The notes: generated by a model from the letters alone, not told the origin. DNA of 64,000 nucleotides from Pseudoalteromonas rubra (GCF_000238295.3 NZ_AHCD03000039.1:1-64000), one strand, 5' to 3'; shown: positions 18,129-27,997, counted from the first letter of the stretch. Translations and numbers: made by a program.

Positions 18129-18203
18129 TGGCTGGAGTACCAGGATTTGAACCTGGGAATGGCGGGGTCAAAACCCGCTGCCTTACCGCTTGGCGATACT
18201 CCA
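18129..18203 (-). tRNA. tRNA-Gln(TTG), array unit 3
   Basis: 75 nt with CCA, loop TTTTGAC. Confidence 0.93.
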
Positions 18204-18239
18204 ACGAAAAGTTGATTATTTTAGTTCTTACCGAGAACA

Positions 18240-18324
<85 letters not shown>

Positions 18325-18363
18325 GTCTTGCTAGCTAGATGAGGTTTTGTAGTAATTAAAGCA

Positions 18364-18440
18364 TGGTGGCTATGCCCTGATTTGAACAGGGGACCCCATC
18401 ATTATGAGTGATGTGCTCTAACCAGCTGAGCTACATAGCC
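18364..18440 (-). tRNA. tRNA-Met(CAT), array unit 4
   Basis: 77 nt with CCA, identical to unit 1. Confidence 0.93.
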
Positions 18441-18442
18441 AT

Positions 18443-18517
18443 TGGCTGGAGTACCAGGATTTGAACCTGGGAATGGCGGGGTCAAAACCCGCTGCCTTAC
18501 CGCTTGGCGATACTCCA
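18443..18517 (-). tRNA. tRNA-Gln(TTG), array unit 4
   Basis: 75 nt with CCA, loop TTTTGAC. Confidence 0.93.
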
Positions 18518-18553
18518 ACGAAAAGTTGATTATTTTAGTTCTTACCGAGAACA

Positions 18554-18638
<85 letters not shown>

Positions 18639-18677
18639 GTCTTGCTAGCTAGATGAGGTTTTGTAGTAATTAAAGCA

Positions 18678-18754
18678 TGGTGGCTATGCCCTGATTTGAA
18701 CAGGGGACCCCATCATTATGAGTGATGTGCTCTAACCAGCTGAGCTACATAGCC
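18678..18754 (-). tRNA. tRNA-Met(CAT), array unit 5
   Basis: 77 nt with CCA, identical to unit 1. Confidence 0.93.
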
Positions 18755-18756
18755 AT

Positions 18757-18831
18757 TGGCTGGAGTACCAGGATTTGAACCTGGGAATGGCGGGGTCAAA
18801 ACCCGCTGCCTTACCGCTTGGCGATACTCCA
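18757..18831 (-). tRNA. tRNA-Gln(TTG), array unit 5
   Basis: 75 nt with CCA, loop TTTTGAC. Confidence 0.93.
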
Positions 18832-18867
18832 ACGAAAAGTTGATTATTTTAGTTCTTACCGAGAACA

Positions 18868-18952
<85 letters not shown>

Positions 18953-18991
18953 GTCTTGCTAGCTAGATGAGGTTTTGTAGTAATTAAAGCA

Positions 18992-19068
18992 TGGTGGCTA
19001 TGCCCTGATTTGAACAGGGGACCCCATCATTATGAGTGATGTGCTCTAACCAGCTGAGCTACATAGCC
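18992..19068 (-). tRNA. tRNA-Met(CAT), array unit 6
   Basis: 77 nt with CCA, identical to unit 1. Confidence 0.93.
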
Positions 19069-19070
19069 AT

Positions 19071-19145
19071 TGGCTGGAGTACCAGGATTTGAACCTGGGA
19101 ATGGCGGGGTCAAAACCCGCTGCCTTACCGCTTGGCGATACTCCA
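19071..19145 (-). tRNA. tRNA-Gln(TTG), array unit 6
   Basis: 75 nt with CCA, loop TTTTGAC. Confidence 0.93.
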
Positions 19146-19181
19146 ACGAAAAGTTGATTATTTTAGTTCTTACCGAGAACA

Positions 19182-19266
<85 letters not shown>

Positions 19267-19305
19267 GTCTTGCTAGCTAGATGAGTTTTGGTAGTAATTA
19301 AAGCA

Positions 19306-19382
19306 TGGTGGCTATGCCCTGATTTGAACAGGGGACCCCATCATTATGAGTGATGTGCTCTAACCAGCTGAGCTACATAGCC
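19306..19382 (-). tRNA. tRNA-Met(CAT), first gene of the transcript
   Basis: 77 nt with CCA. Nearest the promoter; its 5' end lies 38 bases downstream of the -10 element. Confidence 0.93.
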
Positions 19383-19419
19383 ATCTCTTTAATTTCTCAT
19401 CATCGCTGATGCGGGGCGT

Positions 19420-19448
19420 ATTATGCGTATATGGCCGTATGTCGTCAA
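19420..19448 (-). promoter_or_regulatory. Strong promoter of the Met/Gln/Leu tRNA operon
   Basis: Leftward TTGACG (19443-19448) and CATAAT (19420-19425) are separated by exactly 17 bases. They are followed by a GC-rich discriminator (ACGCCCCGC), the hallmark of stable-RNA promoters repressed by ppGpp in enterobacteria. No other good promoter was seen inside the array. Confidence 0.85.
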
Positions 19449-19562
19449 CACCTTTTTTGCAAAAAAATACCTAACACAGTTTGTTTGCAGATAAATTAAG
19501 CGAACCAGCGTGTTTTTAATGCAATTAGGCTAATAATTTCGCGTCCAGTGTAATAGGAAGAC

Positions 19563-19588
19563 AAAAAAAGCGCCATGAGGCGCTTTTT
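19563..19588 (-). terminator. Rho-independent terminator after ychF
   Basis: Stem AAAAAGCGCC/GGCGCTTTTT with an ATGA loop. In the leftward direction it ends in a T run. A second hairpin (GACGGG/CCCGTC, 19593-19609) lies just before it. It separates ychF from the tRNA promoter. Confidence 0.85.
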
Positions 19589-19626
19589 GTTAGACGGGTT
19601 TTGCCCGTCAGTATTGAGTGCGTTAC

Positions 19627-20718
19627 TTAGACATTGAACAAGAAGTTCATCACATCGCCGTCTTTAACGATGTAATCTTTACCTTCCTGACGCATTTTAC
19701 CTGCGTCTTTAGCACCGCTTTCGCCCTGGTATTCAATGTAATCACTAAAACCAATGGTTTGTGCACGAATAAAGCCGCGCTCAAAGTCAGTGTGGATCTT
19801 ACCTGCTGCTTGTGGCGCAGTTGCACCGACAGGAATGGTCCATGCACGTACTTCTTTTACACCAGCAGTAAAGTAGGTTTGCAGTTTTAGTAGCTCGTAC
19901 CCACCGCGGATCACCAGGTTAAGCCCCGGCTCTTCCAGACCAAGGTCGGCCATAAACTCAAGCTTGTCTTCTTCTTCAAGTTCAGACAGCTCAGACTCAA
20001 TCGCAGCACAGACTGGAATTACAACAGCGTCTTCCGCTGCGGCAATTTCACGTACTTTGTCTAAAAATGGGTTATTTTCAAAACCATCTTCAGTGACGTT
20101 GGCGATATACATAGTCGGTTTGATCGTTAGGAAGTTCAGTGGCTTGATTGCAGCCAGCTCTTCTTTAGTCAGTTCCAATGAGCGCAGTGTTAAACCTTCA
20201 TCAAGGTGTGCTTTGACTTTTTCCAAGACTTCGTTTTGGAATTTAGCGTCTTTATCGCCACCTTTGGCTTTTTTAGCATTTCGCTGCGCTGCACGGTCGG
20301 CTGCTTCCATGTCGGATAACACAAGTTCTGTATTGATAACATCGATATCATCCGCCGGGTTTACCTGACCAGATACGTGTACGATGTTTTCATCTTCAAA
20401 GCAACGAACTACATGACCAATCGCATCGGTTTCGCGAATGTTTGCCAGGAACTGGTTACCAAGACCTTCACCTTTTGATGCGCCTTTTACCAGACCCGCA
20501 ATATCAACAAATTCCATTGTTGTGGCAATGGTTTTTTGTGGATTAACAATCGCAGCCAGTTGATCCAAACGAGGATCCGGAACGGCAACAACGCCCGTGT
20601 TTGGTTCGATAGTACAAAAAGGGAAGTTCGCGGCTTCGATGCCCGCTTTGGTTAATGCATTGAATAGGGTTGACTTACCAACGTTAGGTAGGCCAACAAT
20701 GCCACATTTAAAACCCAT
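19627..20718 (-). CDS. ychF: Obg-like ATPase YchF
   Basis: A 363-residue ribosome-associated P-loop ATPase of the Obg family, involved in translation and redox-stress response. The P-loop GLPNVGKST is at residues 9-17, the switch/G3 region DIAGLVKGASKGEGLG near 72-87, and the TGS domain at about 278-361. The unusual G4 motif NVTE (instead of NKxD) fits the family's ATP preference. It lies downstream of pth, the usual gammaproteobacterial pairing. Confidence 0.97.
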   Translation of the reverse strand: MGFKCGIVGLPNVGKSTLFNALTKAGIEAANFPFCTIEPNTGVVAVPDPRLDQLAAIVNPQKTIATTMEFVDIAGLVKGASKGEGLGNQFLANIRETDAIGHVVRCFEDENIVHVSGQVNPADDIDVINTELVLSDMEAADRAAQRNAKKAKGGDKDAKFQNEVLEKVKAHLDEGLTLRSLELTKEELAAIKPLNFLTIKPTMYIANVTEDGFENNPFLDKVREIAAAEDAVVIPVCAAIESELSELEEEDKLEFMADLGLEEPGLNLVIRGGYELLKLQTYFTAGVKEVRAWTIPVGATAPQAAGKIHTDFERGFIRAQTIGFSDYIEYQGESGAKDAGKMRQEGKDYIVKDGDVMNFLFNV

Positions 20719-20835
20719 AGTTTAAAACCTTTAATTTGCTATCAATCGGACAAAATCCGGCATGGCCGGATTTTTATATCTTGCGACTGATATTAAGCGA
20801 TCAATCACAGCAGTAACGAGACTCGTACGTCGGTG

Positions 20836-21420
20836 TTACGGCTTAAAAGAATGTAGTCTATTTTGTGCTTTTAACACACCGTCTTTGGCCAGGATTTCCA
20901 TGCAACGTACGGCTTCATCCACCGCTGCATCTATTTTTTCCTGGTCTGCCTGAGGCGCCTTGCCCAGTACCCAGCCTGTCACCTTATCTCGGTGTCCAGG
21001 GTGGCCAATCCCAATGCGTAGACGCATAAACTCTTTGTTATTGCCCAGTTTGGCGATAATGTCTTTCAGACCATTGTGTCCGCCATGACCGCCGCCTTTT
21101 TTGAGTTTGGCGACACCGGGGTCCATATCCATTTCATCATGTGCAACCAGGATCTGCTCAGGCGGTATTTTATAAAAATTAGCCAGGCTACCTACAGCTT
21201 TACCGCTCAGGTTCATAAAAGTGGTTGGAATAAGAAGCTTAAATTCCTGATTGTTCAGGAGCAGCTTGCCGCTAAGGCCATGATGTTTGGAGTCAGGTTT
21301 GAGAGGGACGTTGTAGCGCCTGGCCAGTTCTTCGATAAACCAAGCCCCGGCATTGTGACGGGTGTTTGCATATTCGGGGCCTGGATTTGCCAGGCCCACT
21401 AGCATTTGAATAGTATTCAA
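20836..21420 (-). CDS. pth: Peptidyl-tRNA hydrolase
   Basis: Releases tRNA from peptidyl-tRNA that drops off the ribosome. The 194 residues match the family length. The catalytic His22 (NTRHNAG) and the conserved Asn12, Asn70 and Asp95 (AHDEMDMDPG) are present. The Lys/Gly-rich loop KLKKGGGHGGHNG contacts tRNA in the family. It sits 19 bases after rplY and probably shares its transcript. Confidence 0.97.
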   Translation of the reverse strand: MNTIQMLVGLANPGPEYANTRHNAGAWFIEELARRYNVPLKPDSKHHGLSGKLLLNNQEFKLLIPTTFMNLSGKAVGSLANFYKIPPEQILVAHDEMDMDPGVAKLKKGGGHGGHNGLKDIIAKLGNNKEFMRLRIGIGHPGHRDKVTGWVLGKAPQADQEKIDAAVDEAVRCMEILAKDGVLKAQNRLHSFKP

Positions 21421-21439
21421 GGTGCTAACACCTTAAAAA

Positions 21440-22048
21440 TTATTCAGCAGCTTCTTCAGCTGTTTCTTCAGCAGCGCCGCCTTTAGGTGCGTTTACAGTC
21501 ACAACCGCTTGGTCGTGGTCTGCACCTTTAGCAAGCTCAACAGAAACTACACCAGCTGGAAGTGCGATGTCTGAAAGGTGTACAGTTGCGCCAACTTCGA
21601 TAGCTGCTACGTCAACTTCTACGAACTCAGGAAGCTGAGCTGGCAGACATGTGATTTCGATTTCAGTTACGTGGTGAGCAATCGTGTTGCCGCCTTTAGT
21701 CGCTGCTTCTTCGTTGATGAAGTGAACAGGAACTTTAGTGTGAAGCTTTTGAGAAGCGTCAACGCGTTGGAAGTCAAGGTGAGTTACCTTAGGCTTGTAC
21801 GGGTGACGTTGGATGTCTTTCAGGATAGCTTCAACAGACTCACCACCGATGTTCAGAGTCAGGATGTGCGTGTAGAAACCTTCATCTTCTTGCATCTGGA
21901 TAACTTTGTTGTGCTCAAGAGTAAGCGAAACAGCGTCTTTGCCTGCACCGTAAAGGATAGCAGGAACTTTATCAGCGCGACGTAGGCGGCGGCTCGCACC
22001 AGTACCCAGAGTTTCGCGTACTTCAGCGTTTAATACGTATTGTGACAT
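21440..22048 (-). CDS. rplY: 50S ribosomal protein L25 (long, Ctc/TL5-type)
   Basis: Binds 5S rRNA. At 202 residues it is the long form: an L25 N-terminal domain (1-95) plus the C-terminal Ctc/TL5 beta domain (96-185) and an acidic Ala/Glu tail. E. coli has only the short 94-residue form. ATG 22048 is chosen because GGAG lies 6 bases upstream; a TTG four codons earlier would overlap that site. It is the first gene of an rplY-pth-ychF group. Confidence 0.95.
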   Translation of the reverse strand: MSQYVLNAEVRETLGTGASRRLRRADKVPAILYGAGKDAVSLTLEHNKVIQMQEDEGFYTHILTLNIGGESVEAILKDIQRHPYKPKVTHLDFQRVDASQKLHTKVPVHFINEEAATKGGNTIAHHVTEIEITCLPAQLPEFVEVDVAAIEVGATVHLSDIALPAGVVSVELAKGADHDQAVVTVNAPKGGAAEETAEEAAE

Positions 22049-22162
22049 GAGTGTCTCCAATTATTTTAGTTAATACTTCGAAGGGCTCGCGACCAAGCAC
22101 TTCGGTAAATCACTGTACTCGCCGTGGTTGTATCCAAAGCAAGCCCAGTAAAAAGGCGCGCT

Positions 22163-22190
22163 AATATACCACTTACCAGCAGCCTTGCAA
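22163..22190 (-). promoter_or_regulatory. Candidate promoter for rplY
   Basis: Leftward TTGCAA and TATATT with a 16-base spacer and a GC-rich discriminator (AGCGCGCC). It lies between the prs terminator and rplY, about 115 bases before the start codon. Confidence 0.5.
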
Positions 22191-22202
22191 ACCTTTGGAC
22201 AT

Positions 22203-22229
22203 AAAAAAAGCACCCTGAGGTGCTTTTTA
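22203..22229 (-). terminator. Rho-independent terminator after prs
   Basis: Stem AAAAAGCACC/GGTGCTTTTT with a CTGA loop, ending in T residues in the leftward direction, 20 bases after the prs stop codon. Confidence 0.88.
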
Positions 22230-22247
22230 TTTGCGGATAAACACAGG

Positions 22248-23195
22248 TTAGTGTTCAAACATCGCAGAGATAGACTCTTCATTGCTGATGCGGCGGATGG
22301 TTTCAGCCAGCATATCAGCCAGAGTCAGTACTTTGATCTTGTCAACAGACTTCAGTTCGTCAGACAAGGTGATTGAGTCAGTGACAATCACTTCGTCGAT
22401 CACTGAGTTACGCAGGTTTTCAGCTGCATTACCAGACAATACCGGGTGAGTTGCGTAAGCGAATACACGCTTAGCGCCATGCTCTTTCAGTGCCGCAGCT
22501 GCTTTACACAGTGTGCCGCCGGTATCAATCATATCATCAACGATGATACAGTCGCGACCTTCTACGTCACCAATGATGTGCATGACCTGAGAAACGTTCG
22601 CTTGTGGGCGACGCTTGTCGATGATAGCCAGGTCTTTGTCATCCAGAAGTTTCGCGATTGCACGCGCACGAACTACACCACCGATATCCGGTGATACGAC
22701 AACAACGTCGTCGAAGTCACGCTCTTTCATGTCTTCAAGTAGTACCGGGCTACCAAACACGTTATCAACAGGTACATCGAAGAAGCCCTGGATCTGCTCT
22801 GCGTGCAAATCAACGGTCAGTACGCGGTCAACCCCAACGCTTGACAAGAAGTCTGCGACAACTTTAGCTGTGATTGGTACACGAGCAGAACGTACACGAC
22901 GGTCCTGACGGGCGTAGCCAAAATATGGGATAACAGCTGTAATACGACCTGCAGAAGCACGACGTAACGCATCTACCATAACAATGAGTTCCATCAGGTT
23001 GTCATTGGTTGGTGCGCAAGTGGACTGAACGATGAAGACATCAGAACCACGAACATTTTCATTAATTTGAACGCTGATTTCGCCGTCGCTAAAACGGCCT
23101 ACAACGGCATCACCTAATTCGATAAACAAACGTTTTGCAACTTTTTGAGCTAGCTCAGGTGTTGCGTTACCAGCGAAGAGCTTCATGTCGGGCAC
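22248..23195 (-). CDS. prs: Ribose-phosphate pyrophosphokinase
   Basis: Makes PRPP from ribose 5-phosphate and ATP for nucleotide, His, Trp and NAD synthesis. The protein starts VPDMKLFAGN and has 315 residues, the same length as the E. coli enzyme. The start is GTG 23195, with AGGAA 7 bases upstream; longer in-frame extensions would add unconserved residues. The catalytic flexible loop (YARQDRRVRSARVPIT) and the PRPP loop (IVDDMIDTGGTLCKA) are intact. It lies after ispE, the widespread ispE-prs order. Confidence 0.97.
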   Translation of the reverse strand: MPDMKLFAGNATPELAQKVAKRLFIELGDAVVGRFSDGEISVQINENVRGSDVFIVQSTCAPTNDNLMELIVMVDALRRASAGRITAVIPYFGYARQDRRVRSARVPITAKVVADFLSSVGVDRVLTVDLHAEQIQGFFDVPVDNVFGSPVLLEDMKERDFDDVVVVSPDIGGVVRARAIAKLLDDKDLAIIDKRRPQANVSQVMHIIGDVEGRDCIIVDDMIDTGGTLCKAAAALKEHGAKRVFAYATHPVLSGNAAENLRNSVIDEVIVTDSITLSDELKSVDKIKVLTLADMLAETIRRISNEESISAMFEH

Positions 23196-23274
23196 GGTAG
23201 GGTTCCTCAGGCACTGTAATATTATGTTATGCAATGACGTCGTCTGTGACAGTGTCAAAACAAGCTAACTTAAA

Positions 23275-24132
23275 CTATTTTACTTCATCTTTACGCCATG
23301 CAGCCAGCTGCCTGTGGGCAATTGACTCGCAAGCGTTTTGGCTAACAAAGCCTGTCCAGGGAGAGGGAAGCTGTTCGAGGACACGCTGTGCGGCTTGCGC
23401 AGATTCAAATTCTGCAAAGCAACACCCTCCTGTCCCTGTCAATCTGGACGGCGCATATCTTAACAACCAGCTCAGGGTTTTATCAACCTCGGGGTGGAGC
23501 TTTTTAACTAATTCCTGACAGTCATTGTGTGTTTGCTCTAATGTCCAGTTGGCTGATAATTTGGGGGTTTTCCGGGGCAAATCCGGATGTGTAAAGACCT
23601 CTACGGTGCTGACGTGGACATTGGGGAATACCACCAGGTAGTGTTTTTCAGTGACAGGGTATGGACTCAATTTCTCTCCAACCCCCTGAGCTAACGCGGT
23701 TTTCCCATGTACAAAAACAGGCACATCAGCCCCGAGCGTCAATCCAATATCGGCGAGCTGGGCGGTGGACAGGTTACATTGCCACAAGGTGTTGAGGGCG
23801 AGTAATGTGGTGGCCGCATCCGATGACCCACCGCCAACACCGCCACCCATGGGCAGGTTTTTGGTCAAGTGAATTTGAACCCCCCTAGCTGCGGATTTAT
23901 ACGGGCGTAGTGCGTCGGCAGCCCGAAAGATGAGATTATCCTGTAACGGGATATCCGCAACATCACCATGGATCTCGATGGTATCTTGTTCCTGTGGGAC
24001 GAAGGTTAATTGATCGCCGTACTCCAGCAAGGTAAACAGGGTTTCCAGCTCGTGGTAGCCATCAGCACGGCGGCCATTGATGTGTAAAAACAGGTTGAGC
24101 TTTGCCGGAGCGGTTAATGTAAGTGTTTTCAT
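23275..24132 (-). CDS. ispE: 4-diphosphocytidyl-2-C-methyl-D-erythritol kinase
   Basis: Fourth step of the MEP isoprenoid pathway. A 285-residue GHMP kinase with the ATP loop PMGGGVGGGSSDAA at 94-107 and the N-terminal substrate motif APAKLNLFLHI with Lys11. Its ATG overlaps the lolB stop codon (ATGA), so translation is coupled. Confidence 0.96.
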   Translation of the reverse strand: MKTLTLTAPAKLNLFLHINGRRADGYHELETLFTLLEYGDQLTFVPQEQDTIEIHGDVADIPLQDNLIFRAADALRPYKSAARGVQIHLTKNLPMGGGVGGGSSDAATTLLALNTLWQCNLSTAQLADIGLTLGADVPVFVHGKTALAQGVGEKLSPYPVTEKHYLVVFPNVHVSTVEVFTHPDLPRKTPKLSANWTLEQTHNDCQELVKKLHPEVDKTLSWLLRYAPSRLTGTGGCCFAEFESAQAAQRVLEQLPSPWTGFVSQNACESIAHRQLAAWRKDEVK

Positions 24133-24716
24133 AAGGTCTCAAAGTGCCAGTTACTGATACGGATTTTGATGGTGATGTCATTGTGCGTCAGTGTGAGTCG
24201 GGTTGGCAGTTCGAGTCCGTTGACGCGTTGATATGTCTGGTAAGCGACCTGCCAGCGTAATCCCTGCTTATCCTGCCAGGTCGCCTGGATCAGTTGCTGT
24301 TTTTGATTATATTGGTTATCGGGCGCGTTTATTTGACCTGTTAACCATTGCGGCGCCTGCGATACCGGCAGTTGCCAGCCACTCAGACGATATACCAGCT
24401 CGCTGCTGTCTTCGCTGGTGTAGGTTTTATCTTCGAGCGTGAGTGTGCTGTACTGAGCGCGTTCTTCTAATTTTAATACCTGGGTACCAATAAACGTATT
24501 CAGTGTCAGTGTTTGTTTTTGTTCGCGGTATTGCCAGTTAAAGTTGGCTGACTGGCGCTCCTCGGGAGAGATAAATGCGAGCTTACCCGTTGCTCGCCAA
24601 TTGTTGTAACTTTCGGGACGATTCTGCTGTGTATGCTCGTCAGGCGGCGTAATACGCTGTGCACATCCACCCAGAAACAATAAAAACATGAGCAAAATCA
24701 AATGAAACTGTTTCAA
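24129..24716 (-). CDS. lolB: Outer-membrane lipoprotein receptor LolB
   Basis: Accepts lipoproteins from LolA and inserts them in the outer membrane. I prefer TTG 24716: AAGGAA lies 6 bases upstream, and the protein then begins MKQFHLILLMFLLFLGGC, a perfect lipoprotein signal with the lipobox LGGC. ATG 24737 is the alternative and would add seven residues. The mature domain of about 177 residues matches the LolB fold (WRATGKLAF near its start). The order lolB-ispE-prs, divergent from hemA, is the same as in E. coli. Confidence 0.9.
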   Translation of the reverse strand: MKQFHLILLMFLLFLGGCAQRITPPDEHTQQNRPESYNNWRATGKLAFISPEERQSANFNWQYREQKQTLTLNTFIGTQVLKLEERAQYSTLTLEDKTYTSEDSSELVYRLSGWQLPVSQAPQWLTGQINAPDNQYNQKQQLIQATWQDKQGLRWQVAYQTYQRVNGLELPTRLTLTHNDITIKIRISNWHFETL

Positions 24717-24799
24717 ACTAAGTTCCTTACTTTCCATATTCGATTGATTTTTGGTAAAATTAGCGGCTTTAAAGCAGGGCTTGAGCAATACTGGCAGTT

Positions 24800-26056
24800 A
24801 TGACCATCATCGCACTTGGGATCAATCACAAAACCGCGTCCGTCGAATTGAGGGAAAAAGTCGCTTTTTCTCCGCAACAACTATCGGATGCGCTACAGCA
24901 GCTGTCTGAGTTACCGCAGTTTAATGAGTCCGTGATTGTTTCTACCTGCAATCGGACCGAAATCTATTGTAGCCTTGGGGACCCGAATTCCCAAGCGCTT
25001 CTGGGTTGGCTTGCGCAATTTCACCAGATAGAAGAGCACGAGCTGGCTGAGAATGTTTATGTGCATCACAATCAGGATGCCGTCAATCACCTGATGCGCG
25101 TGGCTTGTGGGTTGGATTCGCTGGTACTAGGTGAGCCACAGATCCTGGGCCAGATTAAGCAAGCGTATAACAGTGCAAAAGCACACAATGGCATTCAGCC
25201 TGTGTTTGAACGCTTATTCCAGAAAACCTTCTCTGTGGCCAAACAAGTTCGCACCGAAACCGAAATTGGCGCCAGTGCGGTATCTGTGGCGTATGCCGCT
25301 GTTAATCTGGCAAAGCACATCTATGGTCAGCTGGAAAAAACCAATGTGTTACTTATCGGTGCGGGTGAAACCATTGAGCTGGTTGCCAAGCATTTATCTC
25401 AACACAACCCAAAAGCCATCACTGTGGCCAACCGCACCATTGAGCGGGCACAGTTGCTGGCCAATGAAATTAGCGCAAATGTCATTTCTTTGGCTCAGCT
25501 GCCGGAGCAATTGCACCAGGCTGACATTGTGATCAGCTCCACGGCCAGTACTTTGCCTATCATAGGTAAAGGGGTGGTAGAGCAGGCACTGAAAAAGCGC
25601 AAACATAAGCCCATGTTGTTCGTTGATATTGCGGTACCGCGTGATATTGAAAGTCAGGTGAATGACTTAGACGCTGCGTATTTGTATACCGTGGATGACC
25701 TACAAGCGATTGTGAACGAGAACATGGCGTCGCGGGAACAAGCAGCGCGCGAAGCACAGCAAATCATTGACGATAAAACGCATGAATTTGCGCAGTGGCA
25801 GCGTTCACTGACCTCTGTCGATGTGATCCGGGAATACCGTGAATCAGCGCAGACGATTAAATTAGAGCTCGTGGAAAAGGCGTTAAATCAGCTACAATCG
25901 GGTAAGAATTCAGAAAAGGTCTTGTTAGAGTTGGCAAACAAGCTCACCAATCGGCTCACTCATGCACCGACCCGTGCCATTCAGGCGGCGGCAAAAGAGG
26001 GCGATATAGAGCGTATTGCAGTATTAAAACAAGCATTAGGTATTGAGCAGGAATAA
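24800..26056 (+). CDS. hemA: Glutamyl-tRNA reductase
   Basis: First committed step of C5 haem synthesis, reducing Glu-tRNA to glutamate-1-semialdehyde. It has 418 residues. The catalytic Cys50 is in VSTCNRTEIY. The NADPH-binding domain (about 165-310) has the GAGETIELVAKHL fingerprint, and a C-terminal dimerisation helix region follows. It is the first gene of a rightward operon with prfA and prmC. Its substrate tRNA-Glu is encoded seven times at the right end of this window. Confidence 0.97.
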   Translation: MTIIALGINHKTASVELREKVAFSPQQLSDALQQLSELPQFNESVIVSTCNRTEIYCSLGDPNSQALLGWLAQFHQIEEHELAENVYVHHNQDAVNHLMRVACGLDSLVLGEPQILGQIKQAYNSAKAHNGIQPVFERLFQKTFSVAKQVRTETEIGASAVSVAYAAVNLAKHIYGQLEKTNVLLIGAGETIELVAKHLSQHNPKAITVANRTIERAQLLANEISANVISLAQLPEQLHQADIVISSTASTLPIIGKGVVEQALKKRKHKPMLFVDIAVPRDIESQVNDLDAAYLYTVDDLQAIVNENMASREQAAREAQQIIDDKTHEFAQWQRSLTSVDVIREYRESAQTIKLELVEKALNQLQSGKNSEKVLLELANKLTNRLTHAPTRAIQAAAKEGDIERIAVLKQALGIEQE

Positions 26057-26063
26057 AAGTTAA

Positions 26064-27149
26064 ATGAAAGAGTCCGTCTATCGTAAATTGGAAACGCTGG
26101 TAGAGCGCCACGAAGAAGTGGAAGCCATGCTGGGGGATCCGGAAGTTATTGGCGATCAAAACCGTTTTCGCGCGTTATCAAAAGAATACTCAGAGCTGGA
26201 AGATGTCGTTAAGGCGTTCACAGCCTACCAGCAGGCCCAGGAAAACGTGGCTGCGGCTGAAGAAATGCTGAAAGACTCAGATCCTGACATGCGTGAAATG
26301 GCTCAGGAAGAATTCAAAGACGCAAAAGAACAAATTTCAGAGCTGGAGGAGCAACTCCAGATCCTGATGCTGCCAAAAGACCCGAAAGACGACAACAATG
26401 TATTCCTTGAAGTACGTGCTGGTACCGGTGGTGATGAAGCCGCGATTTTCGCAGGTGATTTGTTCCGTATGTACAGCCGCTATGCAGAAGCACAAAAATG
26501 GCAGGTCGAAGTGGTCAGTGCCAATGAAGGTGAGCACGGTGGCTACAAAGAGGTGATCGCTAACATCAAAGGGGATGGCGTTTACGGCAAGCTGAAGTTT
26601 GAGTCGGGCGCACACCGTGTACAACGTGTACCAGAAACCGAATCTCAGGGCCGTGTTCATACCTCAGCGTGTACGGTTGCTGTGATGGCAGAAATTCCTG
26701 AAGCAGAAGCCATTGAAATTAACCCGTCGGACCTTAAGGTCGATACCTTCCGGGCATCTGGTGCCGGTGGTCAGCACGTTAACAAAACCGATTCTGCAAT
26801 TCGTATTACTCACATTCCAACCGGGGTTGTGGTCGAGTGTCAGGATGAGCGTTCGCAACATAAAAACCGTGCGAAAGCGTTGTCAGTACTGGGCGCCCGA
26901 CTGCAGCAGGCTGAAGATGAAAAGCGCCAGGCTGAAGAAGCCAGCGAACGTCGTAACTTGGTTGGTAGTGGTGACCGCTCTGAACGTATCCGTACGTATA
27001 ACTATCCGCAAGGACGTATCACGGACCACCGCATTAACCTTACGTTGTATCGCCTCAATGAAGTGGTAGCCGGCGACCTGGGTGCCGTTATCGATCCGTT
27101 AGTGTTGGAGTATCAGGCTGATCTGTTAGCAGCCATGGGCGACGACTAA
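26064..27149 (+). CDS. prfA: Peptide chain release factor 1
   Basis: Recognises UAA and UAG stop codons. 361 residues. The GGQ motif is at 235-237 (GAGGQHVNKTDSA). The stop-codon tripeptide has the RF1 form PxT, here PET at 190-192. It starts 8 bases after hemA, and its stop codon overlaps the prmC start (TAATG). Confidence 0.97.
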   Translation: MKESVYRKLETLVERHEEVEAMLGDPEVIGDQNRFRALSKEYSELEDVVKAFTAYQQAQENVAAAEEMLKDSDPDMREMAQEEFKDAKEQISELEEQLQILMLPKDPKDDNNVFLEVRAGTGGDEAAIFAGDLFRMYSRYAEAQKWQVEVVSANEGEHGGYKEVIANIKGDGVYGKLKFESGAHRVQRVPETESQGRVHTSACTVAVMAEIPEAEAIEINPSDLKVDTFRASGAGGQHVNKTDSAIRITHIPTGVVVECQDERSQHKNRAKALSVLGARLQQAEDEKRQAEEASERRNLVGSGDRSERIRTYNYPQGRITDHRINLTLYRLNEVVAGDLGAVIDPLVLEYQADLLAAMGDD

Positions 27150-27997
27150 TGGCGCAGAATCCCAATCTTGCTCAGGCGATTGCCTGGGCGAGTTCGCAAC
27201 TTCAAAGTAGCTCAGAGTCAGCGAAACTCGATGCCGAAGTGCTGCTTTTACACATTCTTCAGAAGAACCGCAGTTATTTATTCGCGTGGCCAGAAGCCGA
27301 GCTGAATGCAGCGCAATATCAATTATTTGAATCACTCATTGCACGTCGAAAAGCGGGTGAACCAGTCGCCCATCTGACGGGGGAGCGCGAGTTCTGGAGT
27401 TTGCCTCTGTATGTCAATAACAGCACCCTCATTCCCCGGTCAGATACGGAAACCCTGGTTGAGCATGCATTGACCTTACCCCTGCCGACAGATGCTCGAG
27501 TCGTTGACCTGGGGACTGGTACGGGCGCCATTGTGTTGGCACTCGCTTCGGAGCAGCCTGACTGGCAGCTTATCGGTGTAGATTACTCTCATGATGCGGT
27601 GGCCCTGGCAGAGAAAAACCGTCAACGGCTGGGTTTTGAGCATGTGCAGATCCGCCAGAGTGACTGGTTTTCTGCCTTGTTAGATCAGCGTTTTGATTTG
27701 ATTGTCAGCAACCCCCCGTATATATGTGAAACAGATGAACACCTGAATCAGGGGGATGTCCGTTTCGAGCCTTTATCTGCCCTGGTGGCGCCGGAAGAAG
27801 GTTATGCCGATATCCGTCATATTACTGAGCAGGCACTGCAATATCTGGCACCGGATGGTTATCTGATGTTTGAACACGGGTATCAGCAAGCTGCTGGTGT
27901 TCAGCAGATTTTTGCACAAATGAACTATCGCAATATACTTACAATAAAAGATATGGCAGGCTGTGATAGGGTAACGATGGCGCAAAAGCCACAATAA
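27149..27997 (+). CDS. prmC: Release factor glutamine methyltransferase
   Basis: Methylates the Gln of the GGQ motif in RF1 and RF2. 282 residues. The SAM-binding motif DLGTGTG is at 120-126 and the catalytic NPPY at 188-191. It is translationally coupled to prfA by a one-base overlap. Confidence 0.97.
   Translation: MAQNPNLAQAIAWASSQLQSSSESAKLDAEVLLLHILQKNRSYLFAWPEAELNAAQYQLFESLIARRKAGEPVAHLTGEREFWSLPLYVNNSTLIPRSDTETLVEHALTLPLPTDARVVDLGTGTGAIVLALASEQPDWQLIGVDYSHDAVALAEKNRQRLGFEHVQIRQSDWFSALLDQRFDLIVSNPPYICETDEHLNQGDVRFEPLSALVAPEEGYADIRHITEQALQYLAPDGYLMFEHGYQQAAGVQQIFAQMNYRNILTIKDMAGCDRVTMAQKPQ

Noticed and set aside
26631..26642. PET tripeptide in RF1 instead of E. coli PAT
   Set aside because: It still fits the RF1 PxT pattern, so I do not regard it as unusual.
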